From contig OY720103.1 in NCBI GenBank assembly GCA_963082875.1, forward strand, positions 6,882,001 to 6,946,000: a stretch of 64,000 bases of DNA, written 5' to 3'. This stretch comes from Corella eumyota (Eukaryota; Chordata; Ascidiacea; Phlebobranchia; Corellidae). The position numbers were made by a program, and so were the translations under genes. The notes below the pieces were generated by a model. It was not told the origin of the DNA. It was given only the letters and a program-made list of their open reading frames with translations, and did no database searches. Shown here piece after piece: positions 11,109-21,097 of the stretch; position 1 is the stretch's first letter; every line of letters begins with the position of its first letter.

Positions 11109-11567
11109 ATAGTATGTTATTATACTTACTATACAACTATACCCCAAACTTAACTTTATTGCAAAACAACAAACAAGGGTGTGAAAGCTAGGCATTGTGA
11201 GGTCAAAAAGTAATTATTATCCAATGCCAAGTAGTATATTTTACATTAGGCAGGATTAGGAAAACACATTTAAACTTGATTATACGCGGCAAGTTACTTA
11301 AAGAACGCAATAACTCTTCATAAACAATTTAAAAATATAAACTGATGTTCAAGCGAACCATCACGATTCGCTTTAGTAAAAAATAGTTGATTAATTTATT
11401 TTCTAATAATTTTTTTCGGTTTAAACGCTAAAACATTACATTATGCTTTGTTGAGGGCATTTAATAAAAACAATTAGTTTAAATTATTCAAGATGCTTTT
11501 AATTAGTTTTAGATCTTCAAAAATATTTTTTTAAATCAGTCCGTAAATACAAAATAAGGCAACGACA

Positions 11568-12010
11568 ATGAGTGATGTAAAATTGGTAAAATTAGAAAAT
11601 AGATCTTTGGATTATTTGGATGCTAAAAAACTTTTACAAAACCCATCAAACATATCAAATATTCCGGCAGTCAAACCACCTGCAGGAAGTGCATATTTTT
11701 TCAAAGGATTGTCATGGAAGAGCAAAGATGACTTTAGTTGTGATCAATACAGATTTAAGCGCGATGGACAAGGAAAAAATTGTAAAATGGGAATAAAACG
11801 AAGGTACTACAAGATTAGAATTTCTGGTAAGTATCTTCTGGATTTCAAAGACATGTTTTCAGATTATTGCCAGAAAAACCTAAAGAGGCTCCGTTATGTT
11901 TAATACATTATTTTGGTGACGAATCGGAATATAAAGATAGTCCACATAGAAATTCCAAAAAAAAACTGGCTTTTATTTACCAACTCTTAAAACTGTACTT
12001 CAAGATATAG
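11568..12010 (+). pseudogene. MULE N-terminal region, frameshifted
   Basis: An ATG at 11568 (MSDVKLVKLENRSLDYLD) opens 111 codons. The central segment around residues 40-75 (YFFKGLSWKSKDDFSCDQ, then FKRDGQGK) resembles the small zinc-type DNA-binding domain that precedes many animal MULE transposases. From about 11,867 the protein-like sequence continues in another frame (LPEKPKEAPLCLIHYFGDES). It shifts again near the A-run at 11,957-11,965 and then meets a stop before the transposase frame opens. So at least two frameshifts and one stop separate this part from the next. Confidence 0.6.
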
Positions 12011-12054
12011 AAACTCAATCTGACTTTTAAAAACCTAAAAAAGTTTATAATAAA

Positions 12055-13371
12055 TTGCAAACAGAAAAAAGCAATGAAGTAAATCAAGATCGAATGCCAG
12101 TAGACCGTCCACGTGATATTAAACAATGTGAAAATATGCGGTACAACGTTAAAGAAAAGAAAAAAATTTCAAACGATGAGTATTTTAGTTTAGTTGAAAT
12201 CGCACAGCAATTAAAGTCGTTTGTGCGCCAAATCATTATTTATCCTGACCTGGTAATTCATTTGGCTAGTGAAGCTTCTATTGAAGAAGTTAAACAACTA
12301 GTTAACAATTCCAATTCAAACAGAGCATTAAAGCAAGTTATATCTTACGATACTACATTTTGTTTGGGAAACTTTTACCTTTCTGTGCTAGTTGCGCGCA
12401 ATACCAAAATGTTGGGGGACCCGATTTTTCCCTTTGCATTTATGATCCATGAGAGGAAGTTTTTCAAATATCATAGAGAATTTTTGCGAGACATATTTCC
12501 AACGGTAGGTCTTACCAAATCAAAAAACATTCCAATCGTGACAGACAGAGAAAAGGGTATGACAAAATGCTTAAAAATACATTTCCCTCGTCTGACAAAT
12601 ATTTTTTGTACAAATCACATTCTAAAAGACGTGGAGTTTTGGATAAAAAAACATGGTGGCGATAAGGACGATTTAAAAGTGCTTAAAGACGATATTTCAC
12701 GTTTAATTGATTGTTTGTGTTTGGAAGACTTTTCTAGTGTGTACGGGATTTTATCGAGCAGTTGGTCTCAAACTTTTAAGCAATATTTTGACAAAAATAT
12801 TAAATCTGACCTTGTTGAACCATCCTGTAAATTTATAACGGAAAATTTTTCCGCATTTGAGGAAGGTGCAGTAACTAATAATATTTCCGAGAGCATGAAT
12901 CATGTTATCAAGTCCCTCACGGAGTATAAAGAATTTTCTGTAGATTTAATGGTTATGATCCTTAAACAAGTCCAAGACATATACCATTATGATTTTATGC
13001 GTGCCCTTACTGGCTTTGGTAGATACCAACTTAAAAAAGATTTTTTGTTTTTGCGTCAAGTTTGCACTGATATTCAGTTACCTGCAATATCCACAATGGA
13101 AAATCTTGTTAAGGAAGTTATGAGTGAAAAAAATAGGCATGTAGGTCAAGTTGAAAAAAACGAAAACTACCGATTAACGCAAAAGGCAATGGCGCGTTTA
13201 TGCGTTAAAAGGGGTTTAATTGGATTTTCTTCTATGACTGCCTCGTTCTCAGTAATGAACCCCTTCGAAGGAAATGTTAACAGCGTGATTTTAAATCCTA
13301 AACCATCGCGATGCTCGTGCTTTAGTTCAGGGTTATGTTTTCATATTTTGGCAAAAAGGCATTTCAAATAG
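12055..13371 (+). pseudogene. MULE transposase (DDE) with SWIM zinc finger
   Basis: A 438-codon open frame with the MULE transposase fold. The catalytic triad is visible: D99 in ISYDTTF, D164 in IVTDREKG and E279 in NNISESMN. A CxxH pair (FCTNHI, residues 185-188) lies between the second and third, as in the family. The C-terminus carries a SWIM-type finger, CSC followed by CFH (about residues 418-430). The frame then ends shortly after the finger. It is annotated as a pseudogene because the N-terminal part lies out of frame upstream and the protein is no longer continuous with its tail. There is no ATG near the frame's 5' edge that would make a natural start, the first in-frame ATG being at 12,094. 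Confidence 0.8.
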
Positions 13372-13886
13372 TAGTTGCGTGTTACGCAGTTTCGGATTTG
13401 AACATTAAAATGGATGAATGGAAATTCTTTCAGTGTGATGTTCCTCAACAGCAAAATTCATACGATTGTGGTGTTTTGGCAGTCTTGAACGTTTATTGTA
13501 TCCTTAACAACATACGTTTACCTAACAAAGTGCAATCTTCATCAGCCCGTCAATGGATAAAAAAAGTGATAATAAATCAAAATCTAAAAAAGATCTACAA
13601 CAAACCAAAAGCCAAACTATCGTCTTCAAAACAAATAGTCAAAAAAACATGGAATAGCAAACCGCTTACAGTAAATATTCAGAAATGCTCATTCGAAGAC
13701 TGTTTTCAATCGACAGGCAAAGAGGCCCCTGATTTATGGGATAAATGTGAAGCTATTAACTGCCAAGGGAACAAGGTAAATCACGCACAGGTATTTTGTA
13801 TATCATGCAGAAGATGGTTTCACAAGTCATGCCTTCCTGGAAAGGTGTATTTTAATGGAACATATTTTAATTGCTCCCTTAAATAA
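13335..13886 (+). pseudogene. Ulp1-type cysteine protease fragment with PHD-like finger (MULE tail)
   Basis: The segment QQQNSYDCGVLAVLNVYCI holds the Gln and catalytic Cys block of C48 (Ulp1/SENP) peptidases, but the upstream His and Asp blocks are absent. The coding part from about 13,400 is joined almost directly to the transposase's SWIM finger in another frame, which implies an internal deletion. The last 65 residues form a PHD-like Cys/His cluster (CSFEDC, CEAINC, CISCRRWFHKSC). MULEs with Ulp1 domains are known in plants and animals. This copy cannot make an active protease. Confidence 0.6.
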
Positions 13887-14275
13887 ACTAATAAATAGAA
13901 TTTATTCCAAACCATATTATGTACATATTTTTAAAACAATCTATTTTATACTTTTTGCCATTTTTAATTATTAGTTGTAGTTAGATTTTTCACTTTCTTT
14001 CTGTTCTTTTCATTACTTATGGAATTTGTAATAACTTAACGGATTTAGTATTTTTAAATAATTTATAGATAAAATGTTACTTTTTTATTGACAGATTTTA
14101 TACCTAAATGTTTTGTATTTTATACCTAAATATTTTGTGGAAAATTTTATTAATGCTAAAACGAAACAAATAAAACATTTTAAAGCCTTTAAACCTTAAG
14201 CATATATTATTTCAACAATATATACATGTATATATGTTCAACAATATGAAAGAAAAATATTTACCTAAAGTTCGA
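13887..14275. other. AT-rich spacer after the MULE remains
   Basis: No gene or RNA is seen. A short duplication is visible: TTTTATACCTAAATGTTTTG is followed at once by a near-identical TTTTATACCTAAATATTTTG (14,096-14,138). The transposon's right end should fall here but has no recognisable terminal repeat. Confidence 0.4.
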
Positions 14276-14965
14276 TTTTTCTCGGTTTCCCATTACCCTA
14301 TTCCTCGGTTTCCCCATTATCTTATTCCTCGGTTTTTCTATTTTTCTTATTCCTCGGTTTCTCTATTTTCCTTATTCCTCGGTTTCCCTATTACCTTATT
14401 CCTCGGTTTCTCTATTTTTATTATTCCTCGGTTTCCCTATTTTCATTATTCTTCAATTTCCCCATTACCCTATTCCTCGATTTCCTCATTACCTTATTCC
14501 TCGGTTTCCCTATTTTCCTTATTCCTCGGTTTCCCCATTACCCTATTCCTCGGTTTACCCATTTCCCTATTCCTCGGTTTCCCATTACCCTATTCCTCGG
14601 TTTCCCATTACCTTATTCCTCGGTTTCCCTATTTTCCTTATTCCTCGGTTTCTCTATTTTCCTTATACTTCGATTTCTCTATTTTTTATTCCTTGGTTTC
14701 TTTAGTTTCCCTATTTTTCGATTTCCTTATTCCTTAACTTGTTTTCGTTATTTCTCGTTTTTTTCTGTTTTTCTCCTGTTTTTTTATCTTATATTTAATT
14801 TTTCAAATACAAAAAAAAAATTTCCGCGTTTTCCGCAACTTTAATTTCCTCCTTTTCCTCACTTTCCCCATTCCTTCTTTTAGTATTGCAATAATTCCTC
14901 GATTCCTCATTTTCCTCGTTTTCCTTGTTTTAGTGTCAATTCCTCGATTTCCTCATTCCTTCTTT
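14276..14965. repeat. Pyrimidine-rich minisatellite, TTCCTCGGTTTCCC-type
   Basis: From 14,276 to about 14,740 a unit of 22-27 bp is repeated about 18-20 times. Each has the core TATTCCTCGGTTTCCC followed by ATTACC or TATTTTCC. The copies are regular in the middle and degrade to the right, where looser blocks (TTCCTCATTTTCC, CTTCTTTTAGTGTTA) go on to about 14,965. The plus strand is almost free of A in the core. A long open frame across it (Phe/Leu/Ser-rich) is produced by the repeat and is not a gene. The array stops 12 bp before the isolated tRNA-unit copy starts. Confidence 0.85.
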
Positions 14966-14976
14966 TAGTGTTACCC

Positions 14977-15489
14977 CTTATAATCGTATTTTTGTTTATT
15001 TTAGTTAAATTTTGACAAACCAATTATTAATCACTTTTTGTTAGATTATGTTTTTTTAACTGATCAACGTTAACGAAATTAAAGCAAAACGATATTCACT
15101 AAACAAAGTTCTTTACTATTATACGGCTCGTTGGTCTGTACTAGATTTGGTTGTATGATTATTTCTTTGTTATACGCGGACTCCCATGTTTAATTTCATA
15201 CTCCCATATTTAAAGTTTTTTTTTTTTAAATTAGTTTTGCCAAATCAATTTATTTAATTTAAAGTTGTTTTAAATCATTTTGTGGACCTAGTAGCTACAT
15301 TATAAATCTAACTGTTGTTATTACTAACAATCATACTGAAGTTTTTTTAAATTTTAAACTGAAAAAGTAAAGTTGAGAGTGGTAACAAATGTGACTTTAT
15401 GCCTAAGATTTACATAAAGATAAGTAAATTTAAAATATACTATGTTACCCAACAGGGCAGATGAAATGAAAACTTTTTCGGGTACGTAC
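14977..15489 (+). repeat. Isolated diverged copy of the tRNA-array unit, left part
   Basis: From CTTATAATCGTATTTTTG onward the sequence follows the part of the array unit that lies just 3' of tRNA-Thr, up to GGGTACGTA. It includes the tRNA-Pro-like relic (from 15,125) and the GAGAGTGGTAACAAATG block. Unlike array units it keeps about 90 extra bases (15,260-15,345) between two copies of an AAAGTTTT-like motif, and the array units look as if they lost this by a deletion. The copy is cut by the LTR retrotransposon and goes on at 19,766. Confidence 0.85.
15125..15205 (+). pseudogene. tRNA-Pro-like relic (isolated unit copy)
   Basis: GGCTCGTTGGTCT equals the 5' end of animal tRNA-Pro as I recall it, and GTATGATT a little further on equals its D-arm/anticodon-arm junction. 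About 11 extra bases lie between them. The anticodon and T arms are no longer foldable. The same relic sits in every array unit. Confidence 0.4.
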
Positions 15490-15684
15490 TGTGGCGTCGC
15501 AGACCGGAAGAGCCACCTTTATATATGTCATTTTTCTGTTACTATCGTTACTCATTTTCCCGCTTGTTTTTGTTTATGTTATAATGTTGACATTAAAAGT
15601 TTTTCGCAAAGTATTTGTTTTTTCTTTTTATTAAATCAATTCACTTTCGTTATATTGTGAAAAATATAATAATTTTCCACTTCA
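15490..15684 (+). repeat. 5' LTR, 195 bp
   Basis: Starts TGTGGCGTCGCAG and ends CCACTTCA, with the usual TG..CA borders. A TATATA box sits about 28 bp in, in CCTTTATATATGTC, and probably serves the element's promoter. One base differs from the 3' LTR. Confidence 0.95.
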
Positions 15685-15685
15685 T

Positions 15686-15698
15686 TGGTGACCCCGAC
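15686..15698 (+). promoter_or_regulatory. Primer-binding site complementary to tRNA-Trp
   Basis: TGGTGACCCCGAC begins one base after the 5' LTR and is complementary to the 3' end of animal tRNA-Trp (13 bases, including CCA). Use of tRNA-Trp is characteristic of the CsRn1 clade. Confidence 0.8.
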
Positions 15699-18600
15699 CT
15701 CAAAATCGTCATTTTGAGTTAATTCTTCACGTACAGACGTAGATTCAAGTTGAGTTTGTTACGGAATAATGGCTGAAAGTAAAATTGCAGCGGTCGCACT
15801 GAAGTTGCCACCGTTCTGGACAAGAAATCCCGCTGTTTGGTTTCACCAAGCTGAAGCCCAGTTTGGTGTACGTAAAATCACCGACGACAACACCAAATAT
15901 TATTACATCGTTTCGGCTCTGGACGAAGATACGGCAACAAGTATACTAAACATTCTTAACAATCCGCCGGCATCAAACAAATACGAATATTTAAAAGAAC
16001 AACTTATCAACAAGTGTTCGCTTTCAGAGGCAGAGCGCGCAGCTCGACTGTGTTCGATGCCTGGTTTAGGTGACGGCACAGCTGTGCAGCTCATGGATAA
16101 AATCCGGTAAGAATCCTGATTTTATTTTTTGACACCTTTTCGTATCTCACCTGCCATCGGAAGTCCGTGCACAGCTGACACAAGATGTAACTTCAACTGC
16201 TGGAGATTTTCGAGCGTTAGCCAAAAAATCAGACGAAATTCTTACCGCCAGAGATTTTGCAATTACCAATGCCGTTCATAAACAACCAGAAAAACAATTG
16301 GCTTTTAAATATGGCGTCTGTTTTTACCACGCTAAATTCGGAAAAAACGCCAAAAAGTGCCGTAGTCCATGCTCGTTTTCAAATTCGGAAAACTCCCAAG
16401 CCGGTTGTCATTAACTTCATTGGCGACTGGCAATCTTTTTTACTTTACAGACCGCACCGCCGGCCACAGGTTTCTCGTCGACACCGGGGCACAGGTTAGC
16501 GTTTTGCCGGCTACCGCCAAAGAACGTCGCCATCGTAAACAAGGGCAGTCACTTACTGCTGCTAATGGTAGCGCTATTCCAACTTTTGGCACTCGGAATG
16601 TTCTTCTCAATATTAAAGACCGGCAATACACCTGGAAATTTACTCTTGCCAATGTTAATAGGGCAATCATTGGCGGCGATTTCCTACGTGCAAACAGATT
16701 GCTCGTCGACGTGAAAGGACAAAGGCTTATAGAAACTGATACATACAAATCGTTTCCAACTCACAGACATGGTGGAACGCCTCTTGGTCTTCATTTCATT
16801 GCTGAAAATGAGTTCGCAAAAATTCTAGACGAATTTCCTGAGTTAATTACTCCAACTTTTGATAGCCCTAAAACAACGCACGGAGTAGAGCATCACATCC
16901 TCACTGAAGGAGCTCCCATTCACGCTCGGGCCCGCCGCTTGCCCCCAGACAAATTGGCAACCGCCAAAGCAGAGTTTAATAATATGATTAAACTTGGCAT
17001 AATACGTCCCTCAAAAAGTCCATGGTCTTCAGCACTTCACGTTGTACCCAAACCAGGGGGTGGCTGGCGCCCATGCGGAGACTACAGGCGACTTAATGAT
17101 TTAACAGTGCCCGACCGCTACCCTGTACCCAACATACAGGATTTCTCTGCCCATTTAGCAGGCAAGACAATTTTTTCTAAAGTAGATCTTGTTCGCGGTT
17201 ATCATCAAATTGCTATATGTGATAAAGACATCCCCAAAACCGCTATTATCACACCTTTTGGTTTATTTGAATTTCTCAGGATGCCTTTTGGTTTAAAGAA
17301 TGCTGCCCAGGCCTTTCAGCGCTTGATGGACACTGTTTGCCGTGATTTTCCTTTTGTATTTGTTTATCTGGACGATATTTTGATAGCTAGTACCCATAAA
17401 AAGCAACACAAACGGGATCTTCGAGAACTTTTCCAACGTCTAAAGGAGTACGGCCTTGTAATCAATCCATCTAAATGCGAATTTGGTGTCTCACAAATTG
17501 AGTTTCTTGGACATGAAGTCACCTCAAATGGTGCATTACCGCTCCCTAAGAAAGTGAAGGCGATTGCGAACTTTCCACAGCCAGCAACAGTCAAAGGCCT
17601 GCAAGAATTCATCGGAATGGTAAATTTTTACCATCGATTTTTGCCCAATGCTGCAAAAATAATGCAACCTCTTTTTGCAGCACTTTCAGGTCTCTCAAAA
17701 AAACCAAGGCCAAAAGCATTGACAGAGTGGACAGATCAAATGAACAAGGCTTTCAGTGAAACGAAACAAGCCCTCGCTAGGGCCGTGATGCTTATTCACC
17801 CGCATCCTGACGCGCCAACTGCCCTTACAGTGGATGCTTCCGATTTGGCATTAGGCGGCGTCCTTGAACAGAAATTAAATGGTGTCTGGAAACCGATTGC
17901 TTTTTACAGTCGTAAGCTGCGCAAGCCAGAACAAAAATATAGCGCATTCGACCGAGAACTTTTAGCCGTTTACTTGGGAATTAGGCATTTTCGCTATTTC
18001 TTAGAAGCACGGCCGTTTACTGTTTTTACCGACCACAAACCTCTCACGTTTGCAATGGCAAAAGTCTCTGAACCATGTTCCGCAAGGCAGCAGCGTCATT
18101 TTAATGCCATATCCGAGTATACTACAGACATACGACATATCTCGGGCAAAAATAATACAGTCGCCGATGCTCTTTCCCGTGCTGTAATTAATTCGATCAA
18201 CGACGGCATAAATTTTCAAGAAATGGCTGTTGACCAAGCTGACGACAAAGAAACCCAGGCCTACCGCACTGCCATAACTAACCTACGTTTTGAAGATGTT
18301 TCTTTCGGCAATGGTTCTTTTACACTACTCTGTGATGTCTCCACTGGTAAACCAAGACCCGTTGTTCCTGCGAAATGGCGCCGACGAATTTTCGATGCAG
18401 CACACTCGCTCTCCCACCCAAGTATCCGTACAACACGAAAAATAATCTCTCAGAAATTTGTCTGGCATGGATTATCAAAACAAGTTGGTGAATGGGCATA
18501 GAGTTGTGTTGCCTGTCAACAATCTAAAATTCACCATCATGTCCGCGCACCTCTTGCCAAATTTGATATACCAGACAAACGTTTTGACCATATCAACGTT

Positions 18601-19560
18601 GATCTGGTTGGCCCACTTCCACCATCTCAGGGCAACACATACCTTTTCACGATAGTGGACCGATATACAAGGTGGCCAGAAGCAATCCCACTTGCCGACA
18701 TGTCTGCTACATCTTGTGCACGAGCACTGGTAACTAATTGGATTTCCCGTTTTGGCGTTCCCCTTGACATATCTTCCGACCGCGGCTCTCAGTTTATTTC
18801 ATCTTTGTGGTCAGCAATTGCTGAACTACTTGGAACCAAGCTACATCACACGACAGCTTATCACCCCCAAGCCAACGGCATTGTTGAACGTTTTCACCGG
18901 ACTTTGAAAGCAGCTCTTAAGTCCCGCCTTCAAGGACCTAATTGGATCGACGAGTTACCTTGGGTCATGCTCGGGATTCGCACAGCTCCAAAGGAAGACC
19001 TTAAAACCTCCTCAGCTGAGCTAGTGTATGGAACACCATTAACTGTCCCCGGTGATTTTGTACCTGATTGTGAGAAGCATTTTTCAACGCCAGCACATCT
19101 TCAGCAATTGCGAGAAAAGGTAGGATCTTTGGCACCTGTTCCCACATCTCATCACGGCTTAACCAAGTCGTTTTTGCCTAGGTCGCTTAACCAGGCAAGA
19201 TATGTTTTTATTCGCCGGGACGCCCGTCGACATCCACTTCAACGACCTTACGAAGGACCCTACGAAGTTTTAGAGCCAGGGGATAAAACATTTAAAATAC
19301 AAATGGGCAATCATAGTCAAGTCATCTCCGTTGACCGTCTTAAACCCGTCCACTTGGATATTGACCAACCTGTTATGTTGGCGCAACCCCGTCCCCGCGG
19401 TCGACCAGCGACAAACCGACCAACAGTCAAAACATGCCCAGGTGTTAAGTCAGGCTACAATGTAGATTGCCCTACAACCGAAACAAGCTGCCAGTCACGT
19501 TCAGGAGGGCGAATTCGAATACCCTCACGTTTCCTTTAGCCTCTTCGCTCTTCCTAGTCT

Positions 19561-19570
19561 GGGGGGGTAG
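19561..19570 (+). promoter_or_regulatory. Polypurine tract of the LTR element
   Basis: Seven G followed by TAG lie directly before the 3' LTR, the place and composition expected of the plus-strand primer. Confidence 0.7.
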
Positions 19571-19765
19571 TGTGGCGTCGCAGACCGGAAGAGCCACCTT
19601 TATATATGTCATTTTTCTGTTACTATCGTTACTCATTTTCCCGCTTGTTTTTGTTTATGTTATAATGTTGACATTAGAAGTTTTTCGCAAAGTATTTGTT
19701 TTTTCTTTTTATTAAATCAATTCACTTTCGTTATATTGTGAAAAATATAATAATTTTCCACTTCA
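19571..19765 (+). repeat. 3' LTR, 195 bp
   Basis: The same 195-bp sequence as the 5' LTR apart from one A-to-G difference, followed directly by the second copy of the GTAC target duplication. Confidence 0.95.
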
Positions 19766-19850
19766 GTACTTTTTTTAATTTCAATATGTAAATCATACTG
19801 ACAATTTAATTTACAAAAAATATAAATAAAAAAAATACAGGTTATGCCCT
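19766..19850 (+). repeat. Isolated tRNA-array unit copy, right part
   Basis: The sequence takes up the array unit where the left part stopped: AATTTCAATATGTAAATCATA, TTTACAAAAAATATAAATAA and ACAGGTTATG all match. It parts from the unit after ACAGGTTATG. It carries ATGTAAAT where array units have the octamer ATGCAAAT. Confidence 0.8.
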
Positions 19851-20052
19851 GTGAAGGCAAGATTTCTGTTAATATTTTACACTATTTGTCGAAAAGGATG
19901 TCGTAGTTATCTTGTGGTTAAAATTTAAAATTTTATTTGGCAATTTGACTTACAAAATTCAATAACACATTTAAAAGGGTAGCTATTTTGGCTAAGATCA
20001 CACTATTTAATGCAGAATTTTATTCAAAAGTAATGCCTGACAATTCGAGCAT
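19851..20052. other. Spacer, nothing recognised
   Basis: AT-rich single-copy-looking DNA between the isolated unit copy and the tRNA-Pro pseudogene, with no gene or repeat seen. Confidence 0.4.
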
Positions 20053-20121
20053 AATAGTTGTCCAGGATCTGAACCCGGGGCCTCTTTCATCCAGGGAATC
20101 ATACCCCTAGAGCAATAAGCC
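20053..20121 (-). pseudogene. tRNA-Pro pseudogene
   Basis: On the minus strand it reads GGCTTATTGCTCTAGGGG, TATGATTC, and then CCCCGGGTTCAGATCCTGG. This keeps the A box region (CTCTAGGGGTATG) and the B box (GGGTTCAGATCC) of tRNA-Pro. The anticodon arm is about four bases short and has no Pro anticodon in a seven-base loop. The acceptor stem no longer pairs. It is better preserved than the Pro-like relic within the array units. Confidence 0.7.
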
Positions 20122-20689
20122 GCGTGTTTTAAAATAATAAATAAAAATCATTACAAGTAAATTGTTGCTCTTGGTTGGCCGACTTAGATGTAAGCGGTTC
20201 CGGTCTTCTTTAGGGCAGACCCAGTTTTCAGCTGTATTAATTAACTTTTATTTTACAATACTTTTAATAAAATTAAAAAACGTGTGTTTTTAAGTATATT
20301 TTAAATTTTGTAGTACAATTTTTAGTTTGTTTCGGTTAAAATTACAAATTTTGTTTATATTGCCTTCGGTTATTTGACTTAAACATTAAAAACCAGAAAT
20401 ATGTTTTTGATTTGCTGACACTAAAATGTCATTACTATTATCCAATACTAAATTTGCAAATTAATTAAAAATTTTGGTCATTCACGAGAATTAAAATTGG
20501 GCCTCGCGCACCAAAGTAAAAATCATAATTCAATGCCACTCGTAGTAATATGTTCTCGTAAATAGAAACATTTTCTCAAATAAACGCTAAAAGAAACTCC
20601 AAGAAGTATAGTCCAGGCGTTAGGATACCTGGCCTTTACCGAAGGCTTCCGGTGTAGGAAGTTAACCTTAGTTACACTGTGCGCTTTGA
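20122..20689. other. Spacer with a possible tRNA-Arg(CCT) relic on the minus strand
   Basis: Mostly featureless AT-rich DNA. At about 20,600-20,670 the minus strand reads GCCTTCGGTAAAGGC then CAGGTATCCTAACGCCTG, which looks like a D arm and an anticodon arm with CCT. The T arm is not recognisable, so this is only suggestive. An open frame of 60 codons across it on the minus strand is not protein-like. Confidence 0.3.
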
Positions 20690-20836
20690 CAATATGATGC
20701 ATCAATTGTTCAATTACCTTAAAATGATAACAAATTTAATTTAATTTGGGAATTTTCTACAGAAATTTAAATATTAAGATATTTTATAAAATACATTTAT
20801 TTGCAACGACATACCTAATACATTGAATTTTTAAAA
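20690..20836 (+). repeat. Worn piece of the tRNA-array unit, upstream of a tRNA-Thr relic
   Basis: ATGATGCATCAATTGTTCAATTACC through ATAACAAATTTAA and AAAATACATTTA to CTAATACATTG follows the 150 bp that precede tRNA-Thr in array units. It has many substitutions and small gaps. It is a second, older relative of the unit outside the array. Confidence 0.7.
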
Positions 20837-20908
20837 GGCGTTATGGCTTAGCGGTAAAGCACCTGTCTAGTATACGGTAAATCTTGGGTTCAATTAAATA
20901 ACAAAGAT
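20837..20908 (+). pseudogene. tRNA-Thr(AGT) pseudogene
   Basis: The 5' half (GGCGTTATGGCTTAGCGGTA, then CCTGTCTAGTATACGG) follows the array tRNA-Thr, including the AGT anticodon. The 3' half has decayed: the T arm reads TTGGGTTCAATTAAAT and no longer closes, and the acceptor 3' strand is AAATAAC rather than TAACGCC. It lacks a paired stem and so should not make a tRNA. Confidence 0.8.
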
Positions 20909-21097
20909 GTATAGTTTACATTTCAGTTTATTTTTAGTTTTAGAAAATTAAAAACAATGTAGAAAAAACTATAATATTTAATTATAAAAGTTATTTTGTA
21001 GAGTAACTTTATTATACCCAAATTAAATTTGACTAAATTGCTAAATTTGATGTTCTTAACGTAAAGCATTCCATATGTATTTATCTTGATTGTAGAA

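Larger units (their letters stand above)
9308..11567. other. Intergenic, 2.2 kb, no gene; repeat fragments only
   Basis: Very AT-rich. A piece at about 9,830-9,930 is related to the tRNA-array unit, and a short direct repeat lies at 11,034-11,107. A 65-codon open frame on the minus strand at 10,846-11,043 shows no known motif. The left end of the MULE-like transposon must lie in or near the right part of this stretch, but I could not find its terminal inverted repeat. Confidence 0.5.
11568..13886 (+). mobile_element. Decayed Mutator-like (MULE) DNA transposon, coding core
   Basis: Three plus-strand segments in order make up a metazoan MULE of the kind that carries a Ulp1-like protease: an N-terminal basic domain, the MULE transposase with SWIM finger, and a protease/PHD-like tail. 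The reading frame is interrupted between each pair, and most of the protease domain is missing. The element is therefore inactive, although the transposase core itself is well kept. No convincing terminal inverted repeats or 8-10 bp target duplication were found, so the outer limits are unknown and the span given is only the coding part. Confidence 0.8.
15490..19765 (+). mobile_element. Gypsy (Metaviridae) LTR retrotransposon, CsRn1-type, young but broken
   Basis: 4,276 bp with two 195-bp LTRs that differ at a single position, so the insertion is recent. Flanking GTAC (15,486-15,489 and 19,766-19,769) is the 4-bp target duplication. A primer-binding site for tRNA-Trp follows the 5' LTR and a G-run precedes the 3' LTR. 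The internal region holds gag (from about 15.77 kb, with a CsRn1-type matrix/capsid start and a C-H-C-C finger trace near 16.3 kb). Pol follows: aspartic protease (DTGA), reverse transcriptase (YLDD), RNase H (DASD), then integrase with an HHCC-type N-terminus and the DDE core (SDRGSQF, HPQANGIVERFHR). No envelope gene is seen. The element is almost full-length with about three breaks. The tRNA-Trp primer and Gag type place it near CsRn1 of Clonorchis and Kabuki of Bombyx. Confidence 0.92.

Noticed and set aside
11827-11862. Possible 36-bp intron (GTAAGT..TTTTCAG) in the MULE N-terminal region
   Set aside because: Too short for splicing, a multiple of three, and its removal does not restore the frame.
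14234-14737. Long plus-strand open frame, Phe/Leu/Ser-rich
   Set aside because: It is the translation of the pyrimidine minisatellite; its periodicity follows the DNA repeat and it has no domain.
20161-20235. GC-richer stretch that resembles a structured RNA
   Set aside because: I could not fold it into a tRNA or match it to any known RNA by eye.
20523-20705. Minus-strand open frame of 60 codons
   Set aside because: It overlaps the possible tRNA-Arg relic and shows no protein family features.
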